This document shows positions 52,735 through 61,365 of a stretch of DNA of 64,000 nucleotides, piece after piece. The notes beneath the pieces are model-generated. The model made no database searches, had not been told where the DNA came from, and saw only the letters and a program-made list of their open reading frames with translations. Numbering within the stretch: position 1 is the stretch's first letter; each line of letters opens with the position of its first letter. The DNA comes from Alphaproteobacteria bacterium (GTDB lineage Bacteria; Pseudomonadota; Alphaproteobacteria; Paracaedibacterales; CAIULA01). Position numbers and translations under genes: made by a program. Where the stretch lies: positions 1-64,000 of the forward strand of contig CANJLN010000004.1 of the NCBI GenBank assembly GCA_947475175.1, in the 5' to 3' direction.

Positions 52735-53451
52735 ATGTTTTCTGTTCTAATTACACGTCCAAAGCCAAGTGCTCTCTCAACTGCAAAAATGTTTCAGAGC
52801 GCAGGGTTTGAGACATTAATAGAGCCTTTATTAGAAATTATACCTGCAACAGTTCTTTTAAATGATCTTAAAAAATATCAAGCTGTGGTGGCAACATCAG
52901 CAATGGCGATTAGAGCGCTTGCCAGTTTATCTGAGCAAAGAGAAGTTTCTTTGTGGTGTGTTGGAAAAACTTCTTATGAAGTGGCTAAAAAACTGGGGTA
53001 TAAAAAAATCCATTTTCCAAAAGGTGATGAAAATGCTCAAAGTTTGTTTGCTGTTATAAAAAAAGAACTGAGTCCAAAAGAGGGTCCAATTTTTTATGCA
53101 GCGGGTGACACAACAAGAGTGGATCTTAAAAAATTATTGATGGGATCTTATTTTGAAGTAGATAGAGAAATCCTTTATGAAAGCAAAATGAGCTCTGAGA
53201 TTTCTTTGAAAGCGAAAGCGTTTTTGGAACAAAAATCAGAAGGGGCGATAACGTTTTATTCACTCCGCACATTTAAATCATTTTTAAACATTTGTGAGAG
53301 ACAGCGTATTCAATTTGCTTTTGATCGCTTTATCGCTTTAAGCTTAAGTGATGTAATTTCAGCTGAAGTTGAAAAATTACCGTGGTTGCAAGTGATAACA
53401 GCGTCGACAACAACGCAGTTAGTCGCTAACTTAAAAAGAATTGTTACGTGA
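52735..53451 (+). CDS. hemD: Uroporphyrinogen-III synthase
   Basis: HemD closes hydroxymethylbilane to uroporphyrinogen III in heme synthesis. The 238-residue protein shows SVLITRPKPSALSTAKMFQ at the start and IFYAAGDTTRVDLKKLL in the middle, plus GAITFYSLRTFKSFLN. Sequence conservation in this family is low; the operon with the mitofilin-like and HemY genes supports the call. Confidence 0.9.
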   Translation: MFSVLITRPKPSALSTAKMFQSAGFETLIEPLLEIIPATVLLNDLKKYQAVVATSAMAIRALASLSEQREVSLWCVGKTSYEVAKKLGYKKIHFPKGDENAQSLFAVIKKELSPKEGPIFYAAGDTTRVDLKKLLMGSYFEVDREILYESKMSSEISLKAKAFLEQKSEGAITFYSLRTFKSFLNICERQRIQFAFDRFIALSLSDVISAEVEKLPWLQVITASTTTQLVANLKRIVT

Positions 53452-53466
53452 CTTTAGTGAGGAAAT

Positions 53467-54465
53467 ATGACGATCGCCGAGAATTCCGAACATAAAAAGA
53501 CCGAGCATAAAGGGAGTGCTGGGGACACTCATCCTTCTAAGCACGAGAATAACAAGAATTTCTTTTGGCAACATAAACACTTTTTTCATCATGTTGTTGT
53601 CAATTTAGTCATCATGCTTGTTGTGTTGGGGCTTGTGTTCGCATGGCTACCCTTTTTTGGACCTCAGCTCGAGAAATATCTTTTTCCCTCTAGTCGCCAA
53701 ATTGAAGTTTTGCAGCAAGATCATGTTGTTTTGTCCTCAAAAGTGGAGGAGTTACAACGCAATTTAGCAGAAGTGAAAGGCCATCTTTCTGAATTACCAC
53801 CGTTAAAGCAGCAAGTTAATACCTTGTCGGAAACAGTCAATGGAATTTCTACAACCATCAATGAAATCAATGAAAAGATTGCTCGCATCAAGCAAGCCTC
53901 AACGCAACCTCATCTTTTAAATGAACCCTGGGAGATTATTCAGTCCCGTTTTCAAAAGGGCGAGGCATTTGCTGATGTTTTGCACACTTTGATTCCAAAA
54001 GTAGGAGCTGATAAGCAATTGATATACACGTTGCACCAGCTAACAGTGCCAGCTAATATTGCAACCAAACCTGTTACTGTTTTAATGTCTGAACTCCAAA
54101 TAATTTATGATGAATTGAAAAAAAATAAAGAAACTGGCAATTCAATTGTTATTGGTGAAACATGGTGGCAAAGGTTAGTCAATAAGATCTATGCACTTGT
54201 TCATATCAGAAAAATGAACGAAGCCGTTACAGAAGTTAAATACGGACAAGATGATTTGCATCCCCTCTTGGCTTCTTTAGAGAATGCTATAAAGCAGTTA
54301 AATGCAGGACAGTTAACAGGGGTGCTTGAAATCATTAGACCTCTTGAAAGTAAATATAAATCTCTTTTATCTGGTTGGTTTCAAGAGGCAGAGAAGAGAA
54401 AAAGCTTAGAAGACGCGTTTAACTTATTTAAAGTGCGTTTTGAAGCATTCATAAGTAGGAGCTAA
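53467..54465 (+). CDS. Mitofilin/HemX-like membrane protein
   Basis: The 332-residue protein has a His/Lys-rich cytoplasmic tail (about 1-40), one membrane segment (about 42-62, VVVNLVIMLVVLGLVFAWLPF), a coiled coil (about 75-140) and a helical C-domain with a WWQRLVNKIYALVHIRK block. This matches alphaproteobacterial mitofilin-domain proteins, relatives of mitochondrial Mic60, usually placed between hemD and hemY as here. A role in shaping inner membranes is inferred from the family. Confidence 0.85.
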   Translation: MTIAENSEHKKTEHKGSAGDTHPSKHENNKNFFWQHKHFFHHVVVNLVIMLVVLGLVFAWLPFFGPQLEKYLFPSSRQIEVLQQDHVVLSSKVEELQRNLAEVKGHLSELPPLKQQVNTLSETVNGISTTINEINEKIARIKQASTQPHLLNEPWEIIQSRFQKGEAFADVLHTLIPKVGADKQLIYTLHQLTVPANIATKPVTVLMSELQIIYDELKKNKETGNSIVIGETWWQRLVNKIYALVHIRKMNEAVTEVKYGQDDLHPLLASLENAIKQLNAGQLTGVLEIIRPLESKYKSLLSGWFQEAEKRKSLEDAFNLFKVRFEAFISRS

Positions 54466-54469
54466 TAAC

Positions 54470-55786
54470 ATGCGCTGGATGCATGGAACACGTTTTTTTC
54501 TAAAGCTTGCCATTATATGTGGGCTTGCAGTCTTTTTGACGCTTTATCCTGGTGATGTATCGTTAAAATGGATTGGCTATCAAGTTGAAATGCCAATTGC
54601 TGTTTTATTCACTGTTTTTTTTGGCTTCACCGCTGTTTGTATTTTTCTGCATCATTTCTGGCGCAAAATTTGGGATATTCCAAAAAGGTATTATCAATTC
54701 TTGCAAAAAAAACGCCAGCAGAAAGGAGAGAAGTTACTTATTGAAAGCTTAACGGCAATTTCTGCTCACCAGCCAGAAGAAGCCCAGAGTAGTATTGAGC
54801 TTGCAAAAATTTTGTTACCCAACCATCCTTTAACCGTTTTTGTGGCTGCCCAATCAGCACATATGCTAAAAGATAATGTTAAGGCTGCTCATTATTTTGA
54901 GAGCATGCTTCATGACACAAGTATGCGTTTTCTGGGGCTGAGAGGTCTTATTTTGTTAGCAAAAGATCAGCAAGATTGGGTGCAAGCAGATCATCTTCTA
55001 AAACAAGCTTTGGCTTTAAGGCCTGATTCTCCTTGGGTTCAGCAAGAGATATTGAGTGCGCAATTACATCTAGCAAAAAATAGCCAAGAAAAAACAATTT
55101 CAACGCACGGGATTCACCGCTATCTTCCAAAAAAAGATTGGCACCAGCATCAAGCGCTTATGCTGTGGTTCCAGGCTGAAAATGTTCGCGATGACCGTTC
55201 TTCTTTTAAGGCCTTATGCCAAAAAGCACACGATTTAGCCCCTGATAAAGTCGTTTTTTCAGTGAATTTAGCGCGTGCATTGGTGCAATCGCATCACCAT
55301 TATAAAGCGCAAAAAGTTCTCATGACGACTTATAAGCATAATCCCCACAGAGAGCTTGCTTATGCATGGAATGAAACATTTTCCAAAACCGAACCTATCC
55401 AGCTCTATAAGCAACTTGAAAAGCTTACGTCAACAATGCCAAATCATCCTGAAACGTGGTGGGTGATGGCTGAGGCTGCAAAAGAAGCACAATTATGGGG
55501 GCAGGCACGTCGTTATTTGGATGCTATCTTGGCTTATGGCGACAATCAGTCAGCTTGCCGCCTTATGGCTGAAATAGAAGAGGCCGAATATCCCTATAAT
55601 CGTGAGGTTGTTCATGAATGGTGGCTAAGAGCCGCTAGTGCTCCAAAACAAGAAGGATGGTATTGCCAAAGCTGTTCTCACTCTAGTGATACGTGGTATA
55701 GTACTTGTCATCAGTGTGGCGCGCTTAATCATGCTGAATGGAGAACCTTTGGAAAAAAAGATACTGTATTACTTATTAGTGGTTGA
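54470..55786 (+). CDS. hemY: HemY-like protein with TPR repeats and C-terminal zinc ribbon
   Basis: The 438-residue protein has two N-terminal membrane segments (about 8-24 and 42-64; PIAVLFTVFFGFTAVCIFLH) and the HemY_N region, then TPR-like helical repeats (about 95-390). Near the end, WYCQSCSHSSDTWYSTCHQCG gives two CxxC pairs suited to a zinc ribbon. The same domain order is known in alphaproteobacterial HemY proteins. It lies four bases after the mitofilin-like gene. It is not the HemY protoporphyrinogen oxidase of Bacillus. Confidence 0.88.
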   Translation: MRWMHGTRFFLKLAIICGLAVFLTLYPGDVSLKWIGYQVEMPIAVLFTVFFGFTAVCIFLHHFWRKIWDIPKRYYQFLQKKRQQKGEKLLIESLTAISAHQPEEAQSSIELAKILLPNHPLTVFVAAQSAHMLKDNVKAAHYFESMLHDTSMRFLGLRGLILLAKDQQDWVQADHLLKQALALRPDSPWVQQEILSAQLHLAKNSQEKTISTHGIHRYLPKKDWHQHQALMLWFQAENVRDDRSSFKALCQKAHDLAPDKVVFSVNLARALVQSHHHYKAQKVLMTTYKHNPHRELAYAWNETFSKTEPIQLYKQLEKLTSTMPNHPETWWVMAEAAKEAQLWGQARRYLDAILAYGDNQSACRLMAEIEEAEYPYNREVVHEWWLRAASAPKQEGWYCQSCSHSSDTWYSTCHQCGALNHAEWRTFGKKDTVLLISG

Positions 55787-55800
55787 AAGTTAAGGATTTT

Positions 55801-56412
55801 ATGTTTTTGTTTAAGCGCGTATTTTTTACTTTATTAGGGGTTCTTGGCACTTTGCTTTTAGATGCAGACCCTGCTTATGGATTAAGCAAAGAAGAAGCTA
55901 TAAAAAAATGTGAGGGAAGAATAACGGCACTTGAACAACAAAAAAATCGCTGTGACGACAAAATTGCTGTTGTTTATATGCAGGTTTTGGAAGATTTAAA
56001 AGGGTTGCTCACTGATTTGAAAAAAAGCGAAGAACCTCCAAAGATTATGTCCCTTTATACAACATGCCAAGAGGGATTAACGGCAATGGAGTGGATTGTA
56101 AGTAGGTATGGCAAGTCCGCAAAAATTGAAACTGTAACAATGCCGCCTGTTGTGGCTAATAGTGCTCCAACTAAGGCTATGGCGACAAACCCTGCTCCAA
56201 CTGATAATAAGGCTATGGCGACAAACCCTGCTCCTGCAGAAACGCAGTCTCCTGCTACAGCTCGAAAAGCTAATTTTAAGAAAAAAGTTGGCTCCAATCT
56301 AAATGTTTTAAAAGTTAAGAAAAAGATAAGAGTGAAAAAGTCAAAGTCAGCACTTGTAAGAGCTAGGCATAAGGCAAGTAAAACTCACAGAAATAGAGCC
56401 AGAACGGCTTAG
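55801..56412 (+). CDS. Secreted protein with Cys pair and basic tail, unknown
   Basis: The 203-residue product starts with a signal peptide (MFLFKRVFFTLLGVLGTLLLDADPAYG) and a helical domain with three Cys (KKCEGRI, NRCDDKI, TTCQEGL). A Pro/Ala linker with the repeat KAMATNPAP twice follows, and then a strongly basic Lys/Arg tail (VKKKIRVKKSKSALVRAR). ATG 55801 was preferred over TTG 55783, which overlaps hemY. No family is recognised. The tail could contact nucleic acid or LPS. Confidence 0.7.
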   Translation: MFLFKRVFFTLLGVLGTLLLDADPAYGLSKEEAIKKCEGRITALEQQKNRCDDKIAVVYMQVLEDLKGLLTDLKKSEEPPKIMSLYTTCQEGLTAMEWIVSRYGKSAKIETVTMPPVVANSAPTKAMATNPAPTDNKAMATNPAPAETQSPATARKANFKKKVGSNLNVLKVKKKIRVKKSKSALVRARHKASKTHRNRARTA

Positions 56413-56725
56413 GTGTTCAATCCAAGCTATCTGAGACCAACCTTTTGTCTTATTCCATATGAACTCATACACCCATACAATAGTTGTTGACTTTTGCTGA
56501 TTGGTTTTGTAGAATCTCATTTGACGATATCTTTTTTTAAATAATTCGAAATTTTGCTTACCTACCCTTCATTTCCACAGACAGCGTATTTGGTTTCCTT
56601 TGCGACGATAATATCCTTAAAAGTAAAGGTGGATTTAATTATGATTGAGGCAAGAAAGACTTTTGCATGAATCATTTATGGGATATTAGCTCGTTGTTAA
56701 CAATCTAAAATTTAGGAACTAAAAT
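56413..56725 (+). other. Intergenic region with long leader of the cold-shock gene
   Basis: No gene. It holds the promoter described next and a ~200-base 5' leader. Such leaders in cspA-type genes fold differently at low temperature; similar behaviour here is only inferred. Confidence 0.5.
56487..56515 (+). promoter_or_regulatory. Promoter of the cold-shock gene
   Basis: TTGACT (56487-56492) and TAGAAT (56510-56515) are each one base off consensus and 17 bases apart. Transcription would start near 56522, leaving a leader of about 200 bases before ATG 56726. Confidence 0.65.
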
Positions 56726-56932
56726 ATGAAAGAAGGAACAGTAAAGTGGTACAGTGCTCAAAAAGGGTACGGTTTCATTCAGCCAGAAGATAACAGCCAA
56801 GACGTTTTCGTGCACGCAAGTGCTCTTGAAAAAGCTGGTTTGTTTAGTTTAAACGAAGGCCAAAAAGTAAACTACGAATTGGCTACGAATAAAGGCAGAA
56901 CTTCAGCTGCTAACATTCAACTTATAAACTAG
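56726..56932 (+). CDS. Cold-shock domain protein, CspA family
   Basis: The 68-residue protein is a single cold-shock domain: GTVKWYSAQKGYGFIQPED contains RNP1 (KGYGFI) and QDVFVHASAL contains RNP2 (VFVH). It binds single-stranded RNA or DNA. AGGA lies eight bases before ATG. The gene stands alone with its own promoter and terminator. Confidence 0.95.
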   Translation: MKEGTVKWYSAQKGYGFIQPEDNSQDVFVHASALEKAGLFSLNEGQKVNYELATNKGRTSAANIQLIN

Positions 56933-56948
56933 TACGGTTTTTACGTTT

Positions 56949-56986
56949 GAAAAAGGGGGGCGCCGGAAAGACGTTCCCCTTTTTTA
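56949..56986. terminator. Bidirectional terminator between the cold-shock gene and mnmA
   Basis: AAAAAGGGG and CCCCTTTTTT pair around a ~16-base GC-rich loop. The A run on one side and T run on the other let it end transcripts from both converging genes. Confidence 0.85.
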
Positions 56987-58087
56987 TTAGCTGTTTTGAG
57001 AAATCCAACCCCCACCCAAAATGCGATCATTCTCTAAAAAGACGCACGCTTGACCGTAGGCAATGCCATATTCTGGTGCTGTAAAGGTAACCTCAGCACT
57101 TGAATCATCCAGTTTTTTGACAACTGCTGCTACGGGTTGATGAGTGGATCGGACTTTAACAAAGCAAGAATATAGCCCTCTAAATTCTTCAGAATTTACC
57201 AACCAATTGACTTCCTTTAAAAAGATGGACGTCTTGGCCAATGCGGAATAAGGGCCAACAATAACACGATGAGTTTTAGGCTCAAGTTTGATAACATATA
57301 ATGGATCTGCCGAAGCAATGCCTAAGCCCCGCCTTTGCCCAATTGTATAATTAATAATGCCTTGATGGCGTCCCAAAATAGTGCCATCCATATGAACGAT
57401 ATCACCGGCCTCAAGTGCTCCTGGTCTGAGCTTGGAAACAACAGATGCGTACCCGCCTGTTGGTACAAAGCAAATATCTTGGCTGTCTGGTTTTTCAGCA
57501 ACCTCTAATCCAAAGCGTCTTGCGTGATCACGTGTTTCAGTCTTTTCCATTCCTCCCAGAGGAAACCGAAGGTAGTCTAATTGCTCTTGAGTCGTTGTAA
57601 ACAAAAAATAACTTTGGTCTCGGTTATGGTCAACGGCTCTTAAAAGCTGAGAACCGTTAGGAGATGGCAGGCGTCTGACATAATGACCTGTAACCAGTGC
57701 TTCCGCTCCAAGATCCTGAGCAGTTGTTAAAAGATCTTTAAATTTCACACGTTGGTTACAGCGAATACAGGGGATGGGTGTTTCCCCTTGCAAATAACTG
57801 TCAGCAAAATCGTCGATGACGCTTTGTTTAAAAATGCTTTCATAATCGAGCACATAATGCGGAAAATTGAGACGATCAGCGACCGTTTTTGCGTCATAAA
57901 TGTCTTGGCCTGCGCAGCAAGCACCTTTTTTATTGATCATCTGACCGTGATCATAGAGTTGTAGGGTAATGCCAACAACATCATAGCCAGCTTCAACCAT
58001 CAAAGCAGCAGCAACAGACGAATCAACACCTCCTGACATAGCAACGGCTATGCGACTTCCGTCTTTAATGCCGTCAAGTTTGATCAT
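56987..58087 (-). CDS. mnmA: tRNA-specific 2-thiouridylase MnmA
   Basis: MnmA puts sulfur on U34 of tRNAs for Lys, Glu and Gln. The 366-residue protein has the PP-loop AMSGGVDSSVAAALM, the first catalytic Cys in PIPCIRCNQRVKF, GHYVRR, RDQSYFLF and the second Cys in SQDICFVPTGGY. Length fits. It overlaps brnQ by one base. Confidence 0.96.
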   Translation of the reverse strand: MIKLDGIKDGSRIAVAMSGGVDSSVAAALMVEAGYDVVGITLQLYDHGQMINKKGACCAGQDIYDAKTVADRLNFPHYVLDYESIFKQSVIDDFADSYLQGETPIPCIRCNQRVKFKDLLTTAQDLGAEALVTGHYVRRLPSPNGSQLLRAVDHNRDQSYFLFTTTQEQLDYLRFPLGGMEKTETRDHARRFGLEVAEKPDSQDICFVPTGGYASVVSKLRPGALEAGDIVHMDGTILGRHQGIINYTIGQRRGLGIASADPLYVIKLEPKTHRVIVGPYSALAKTSIFLKEVNWLVNSEEFRGLYSCFVKVRSTHQPVAAVVKKLDDSSAEVTFTAPEYGIAYGQACVFLENDRILGGGWISQNS

Positions 58088-59205
58088 TAACAGGTCTCAA
58101 CCGTTTTAAAGCATGATGATTTGCGAGCAATTTGAACAATGGCATAGACAACAAGAAGGGGATAGATCCACTCTAAAATAGATCCAAGCCATGCACAGAT
58201 GAACTGGAAACCTAATAAAGATATTCCAAAGGAAATGGCCAAAGTCAGCAAGATAGAATGGGGTCTTGTTAATCTTCCTCGACTAATATCATCTTGTAAG
58301 AAATCAACAAATAGTGTTGTTAAAACAGTTGCTGTTGCAAGGCAAGAAACTGCCAATGTTAAGGCAACTAGAGGCATGGCGTATATTCCCAAAGCGTGTC
58401 TAGCAATTTCTGTCAGCATAGACTCAGCTGGAATACCTTTTAGAACAGGAGCATATTTTGCGCCAAGCATGACAAATCCAATATAGATAAGGCTTAAAAG
58501 AAAGGCCCCAATGAGACTTGAATAGATGCCCATTTTAAAAAGAAGACGTTCTTGAGTCGAAGATCCTTTTTGGTCACGGATTTTCATTTGAAGGTATTCA
58601 TATATGGTGCAAGCAAAGAAAAATCCAGCTATCAAATCCATCGTTTGATAGCCCTGCACAATACCCATCAGAAAAGCATCATTTGAAGTATGCAGAGAGG
58701 GGAGGGGATCATCACCAAAATATAAACCAGCTATGATTAAAAGAACAATGCTGCCCAGTTTAAAGGGGGTCAGAACGAGAGCGATGATGCTGACGATGCG
58801 ATTGCGTTTCCAGATAAGCGCCCCTGTAAGCCCACAAAAAATAAAACTAAATAAAGCAAAAGATAAATGTGGGATCATAAGGCTTAATCCGCCGAAAGCA
58901 ACAGTTGTGCATCTAGGTATAACGCCAAAGGGTCCTATAAGAGCTAACATGAGAAAAGTTAGAATAAAAGCGGGTGCTTTTCCAAGGCTGGAGAAATAGG
59001 CCTTACGGTCTCCATTAAATTGAATCATGCCAAGCAACCCTAAGAAAGGGACGCAAACTGCCGTTATCAAAAGGCCTGCAATTGCAAAGCTGTAGTAATT
59101 TGTTGTTTCATAACCGATTAGCAAGGGAAATACCAAGTTTCCTGAGCCAAAAAACATAGAGAACATGGCAAAACCTGCTGTTAAAACAAGTTTGTACGGG
59201 TGCAT
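58087..59205 (-). CDS. brnQ: Branched-chain amino acid carrier BrnQ, intact copy
   Basis: The 372-residue LIVCS-family carrier has about 11-12 membrane segments. Conserved stretches are AMFSMFFGSGNLVFPLLIG, GPFGVIPRCTTVAFGG and MGIVQGYQTMDLIAGFFF. It is the intact paralogue of the interrupted copy at 26596-29279, and so may now carry the Ile/Leu/Val uptake alone. No leader peptide is visible in the ~100 bases upstream. It overlaps mnmA at the stop. Confidence 0.93.
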   Translation of the reverse strand: MHPYKLVLTAGFAMFSMFFGSGNLVFPLLIGYETTNYYSFAIAGLLITAVCVPFLGLLGMIQFNGDRKAYFSSLGKAPAFILTFLMLALIGPFGVIPRCTTVAFGGLSLMIPHLSFALFSFIFCGLTGALIWKRNRIVSIIALVLTPFKLGSIVLLIIAGLYFGDDPLPSLHTSNDAFLMGIVQGYQTMDLIAGFFFACTIYEYLQMKIRDQKGSSTQERLLFKMGIYSSLIGAFLLSLIYIGFVMLGAKYAPVLKGIPAESMLTEIARHALGIYAMPLVALTLAVSCLATATVLTTLFVDFLQDDISRGRLTRPHSILLTLAISFGISLLGFQFICAWLGSILEWIYPLLVVYAIVQIARKSSCFKTVETC

Positions 59206-59311
59206 TTAAAATTCCTTTTTATCTAATCGTTCATCCTAGACGGTTCTGGAATAAAAGGCCAGATAAAACAAATAGTTAATACAGTGTGTTTTGAAAGTAT
59301 GGCAAACGTGC

Positions 59312-60046
59312 CTAAGCACATTTTAAAATATTTGACTCGCTCAATAAAGAAAGCAATCTTCCTCTAGCTTTAGGTAATTTTTTGCCTTCCATAACAAACT
59401 GGTTCAAAAAATAACCTGTTAGGCTCAAAGCCTGGAGAATATCTTTTGTGGTGGGTTGTTGATTCTCGTCAATCAAAAATAACGGCAATAAAAACAAACG
59501 TTCCGCATAAGGTTTGCCCACTTCTTCGCAAACAGCCCGTCCTGTTTTTGGGGAAACATAGGTTAAGTTTTCTTTTGTTTTAGTGACAGCGCATATACCC
59601 AAATCCAATCCAAATCCCAACGAAGATAAGAGTCTTAATTCAAACATGGCATAATGTGTGGGCCAGTCTCTATTATTTGTTAGATGATGTAGAAAATTTT
59701 TCAATCCTTCATACAATTCACTATAGGGCTGTCGCTCAGGAAGACATGTGTCAAGCAATGCGCAAATCGTACTTAAAGCTAAGAGAGGCTGAGGGCGATT
59801 GATCACTTGAATCCAAGGCATGCAAGTGGCTTCAGATGTCCATTGTCCGAGATGCTCTGATAATCTTGCATTCCAAGTTACTTCGACAAAATTACCTGGC
59901 TGAAAAGATGCGGACTGTCGCTGCGTTTTGCTAACGCGTGTTATTCCGCTGTGTCTTCCATGTGTTGCAGTTAGGATATTTAGAATAATCTGGCTTTCAC
60001 TGCAAGGGCGCTGACTTAAAATAATGCCCGTATCTTGCCACTTCAT
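59312..60046 (-). CDS. recO: DNA repair protein RecO
   Basis: RecO loads RecA with RecR on single-stranded DNA. The 244-residue protein has the N-terminal OB-fold start MKWQDTGIILSQRPCSESQ and the HGRHSGITRVSKTQR loop, then the helical domain with ELRLLSSLGFGLDLGICAVT, and KTGRAVCEEVGKPY. ATG 60046 was chosen because it begins the usual RecO N-terminus. The longer frame to 60103 lies within the WecA-like gene, which it now overlaps by four bases. Confidence 0.92.
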   Translation of the reverse strand: MKWQDTGIILSQRPCSESQIILNILTATHGRHSGITRVSKTQRQSASFQPGNFVEVTWNARLSEHLGQWTSEATCMPWIQVINRPQPLLALSTICALLDTCLPERQPYSELYEGLKNFLHHLTNNRDWPTHYAMFELRLLSSLGFGLDLGICAVTKTKENLTYVSPKTGRAVCEEVGKPYAERLFLLPLFLIDENQQPTTKDILQALSLTGYFLNQFVMEGKKLPKARGRLLSLLSESNILKCA

Positions 60047-61095
60047 GTGAATTTTAATTTGTGATGGCGTCTTTTTTGATGAAAAACCCAAGCACAAAAA
60101 CAAGTCTGTAAGACCACATATATAAAAAAGAAGGTCATGAAGTTAATGTAACTGTAATGACTTAAGAGGGTGAAACTGCCCATAACAACAACAGAGATGA
60201 AATAAAGGCTGCTGATTAGGCCGTGAGAATATCCGCAATCATTTAAAATATGGATGAGATGATCTCTGTGAGCTTCCGTTAGTCGGTTACCTAAGTAGGC
60301 GCGTCTGAGCAAGGTAAAGGCAACATCAAACCACAAAAAACTCAAGGGTGTCAGTGAATAGATAAAGCCTTTGTGGATCAGAGCTGTGTCCGTTGAAAAA
60401 GGATAGTATTTCTGAGCGATGATTGCAGAAAAGCCTAAAGTTAACCCTAAAAAGGTACTGCCTATATCTCCCATAAAAATTTTGGCTTTCGGAAAGTTGA
60501 AAATGAAAAAGCCTAAAAGAGCAGCAAGGAGCAATGAATAAAACGCAACGAACAGGAAGTCAGCCGGCCAAATTAAGCAAATTTGAAAAACAAGAGAGAT
60601 GATGATGCAGCCAGATAGTAAACCATCCAACCCGTCAATAAAATTGGCTCCGTTAATAAGTGACATGAGCGCAAAAACAGTGAAAATGCTTGGTCCCCAA
60701 ACATTGATATCGTTTCCAAAGCTTGGAAATTCAACAATCAATCCACCATAAACAAGCAAAAGAACGGAGATAAAATGCGTTAAAAGACGAATTCGATAAG
60801 AGATGGATTTGTAATCGTCTCTAAGACTAACGAGAGTCACAATGAGGGCTGCTAGACCATAATAGAGAATGTATTTTTGTAGGATGCTTGAGTCTATTGC
60901 AAACAAAGGCGAGTAATAAACGAAAAGGAATCCTAGACAAAAAGCCACCGTAAAAGCAACGCCACCAGCTGCGGGGGTTGGGTTTTTGTGTGATGATCTT
61001 TGCGTTGGAACTGCGGATATATTAACGCGCATCATCAAGCGCGTTAAGAGAATAGATAAAAAAAGCGTTGCAAAAAAAACAATAGAAAAAATCAT
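60043..61095 (-). CDS. Glycosyltransferase family 4 (WecA/MraY-like)
   Basis: The 350-residue membrane protein puts a sugar-1-phosphate on undecaprenyl phosphate. It has about 10-11 membrane segments, SHKNPTPAAGGVAFTVAF, the cytoplasmic DD in SLRDDYKSIS, NGANFIDGLDGLLSG and KIFMGDIGSTFLGLTLG. It lacks the MraY-type HHHFEKKGW motif, so it belongs to the WecA side and probably starts O-antigen or another surface glycan. Confidence 0.9.
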   Translation of the reverse strand: MIFSIVFFATLFLSILLTRLMMRVNISAVPTQRSSHKNPTPAAGGVAFTVAFCLGFLFVYYSPLFAIDSSILQKYILYYGLAALIVTLVSLRDDYKSISYRIRLLTHFISVLLLVYGGLIVEFPSFGNDINVWGPSIFTVFALMSLINGANFIDGLDGLLSGCIIISLVFQICLIWPADFLFVAFYSLLLAALLGFFIFNFPKAKIFMGDIGSTFLGLTLGFSAIIAQKYYPFSTDTALIHKGFIYSLTPLSFLWFDVAFTLLRRAYLGNRLTEAHRDHLIHILNDCGYSHGLISSLYFISVVVMGSFTLLSHYSYINFMTFFFIYVVLQTCFCAWVFHQKRRHHKLKFT

Positions 61096-61112
61096 AAAAA
61101 ATAACAGTTCTT

Positions 61113-61186
61113 TGGCTGGGGGACCTGGATTCGAACCAAGGCTACTCGTGCCAGAGACGAGAGTTCTACCACTAAACTATCCCCCA
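61113..61186 (-). tRNA. tRNA-Gln (anticodon CTG)
   Basis: The 74-base minus-strand tRNA starts TGGGGGA and ends TCCCCCAG with CCA encoded. The anticodon stem CTCGT/ACGAG holds loop CTCTGGC, so the anticodon is CTG. U1-A72 and the G discriminator fit bacterial tRNA-Gln. The T arm reads GGTTCGAATCC. Confidence 0.9.
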
Positions 61187-61365
61187 ATATTAATACAGTA
61201 CCATGGACTAAACTTTGCAGTCGGTCGACGCGGCTATGAACAAAATACATTTTTTTAAAGGTTATGACTATCATATTTTGCCTGTTTTTCGTAGAGTAGG
61301 GAAGAAGGCACTGCAGAAAGCAGTTTCAAAAACTAAAATAACTGTATCTTAAATGGCACACTGTT

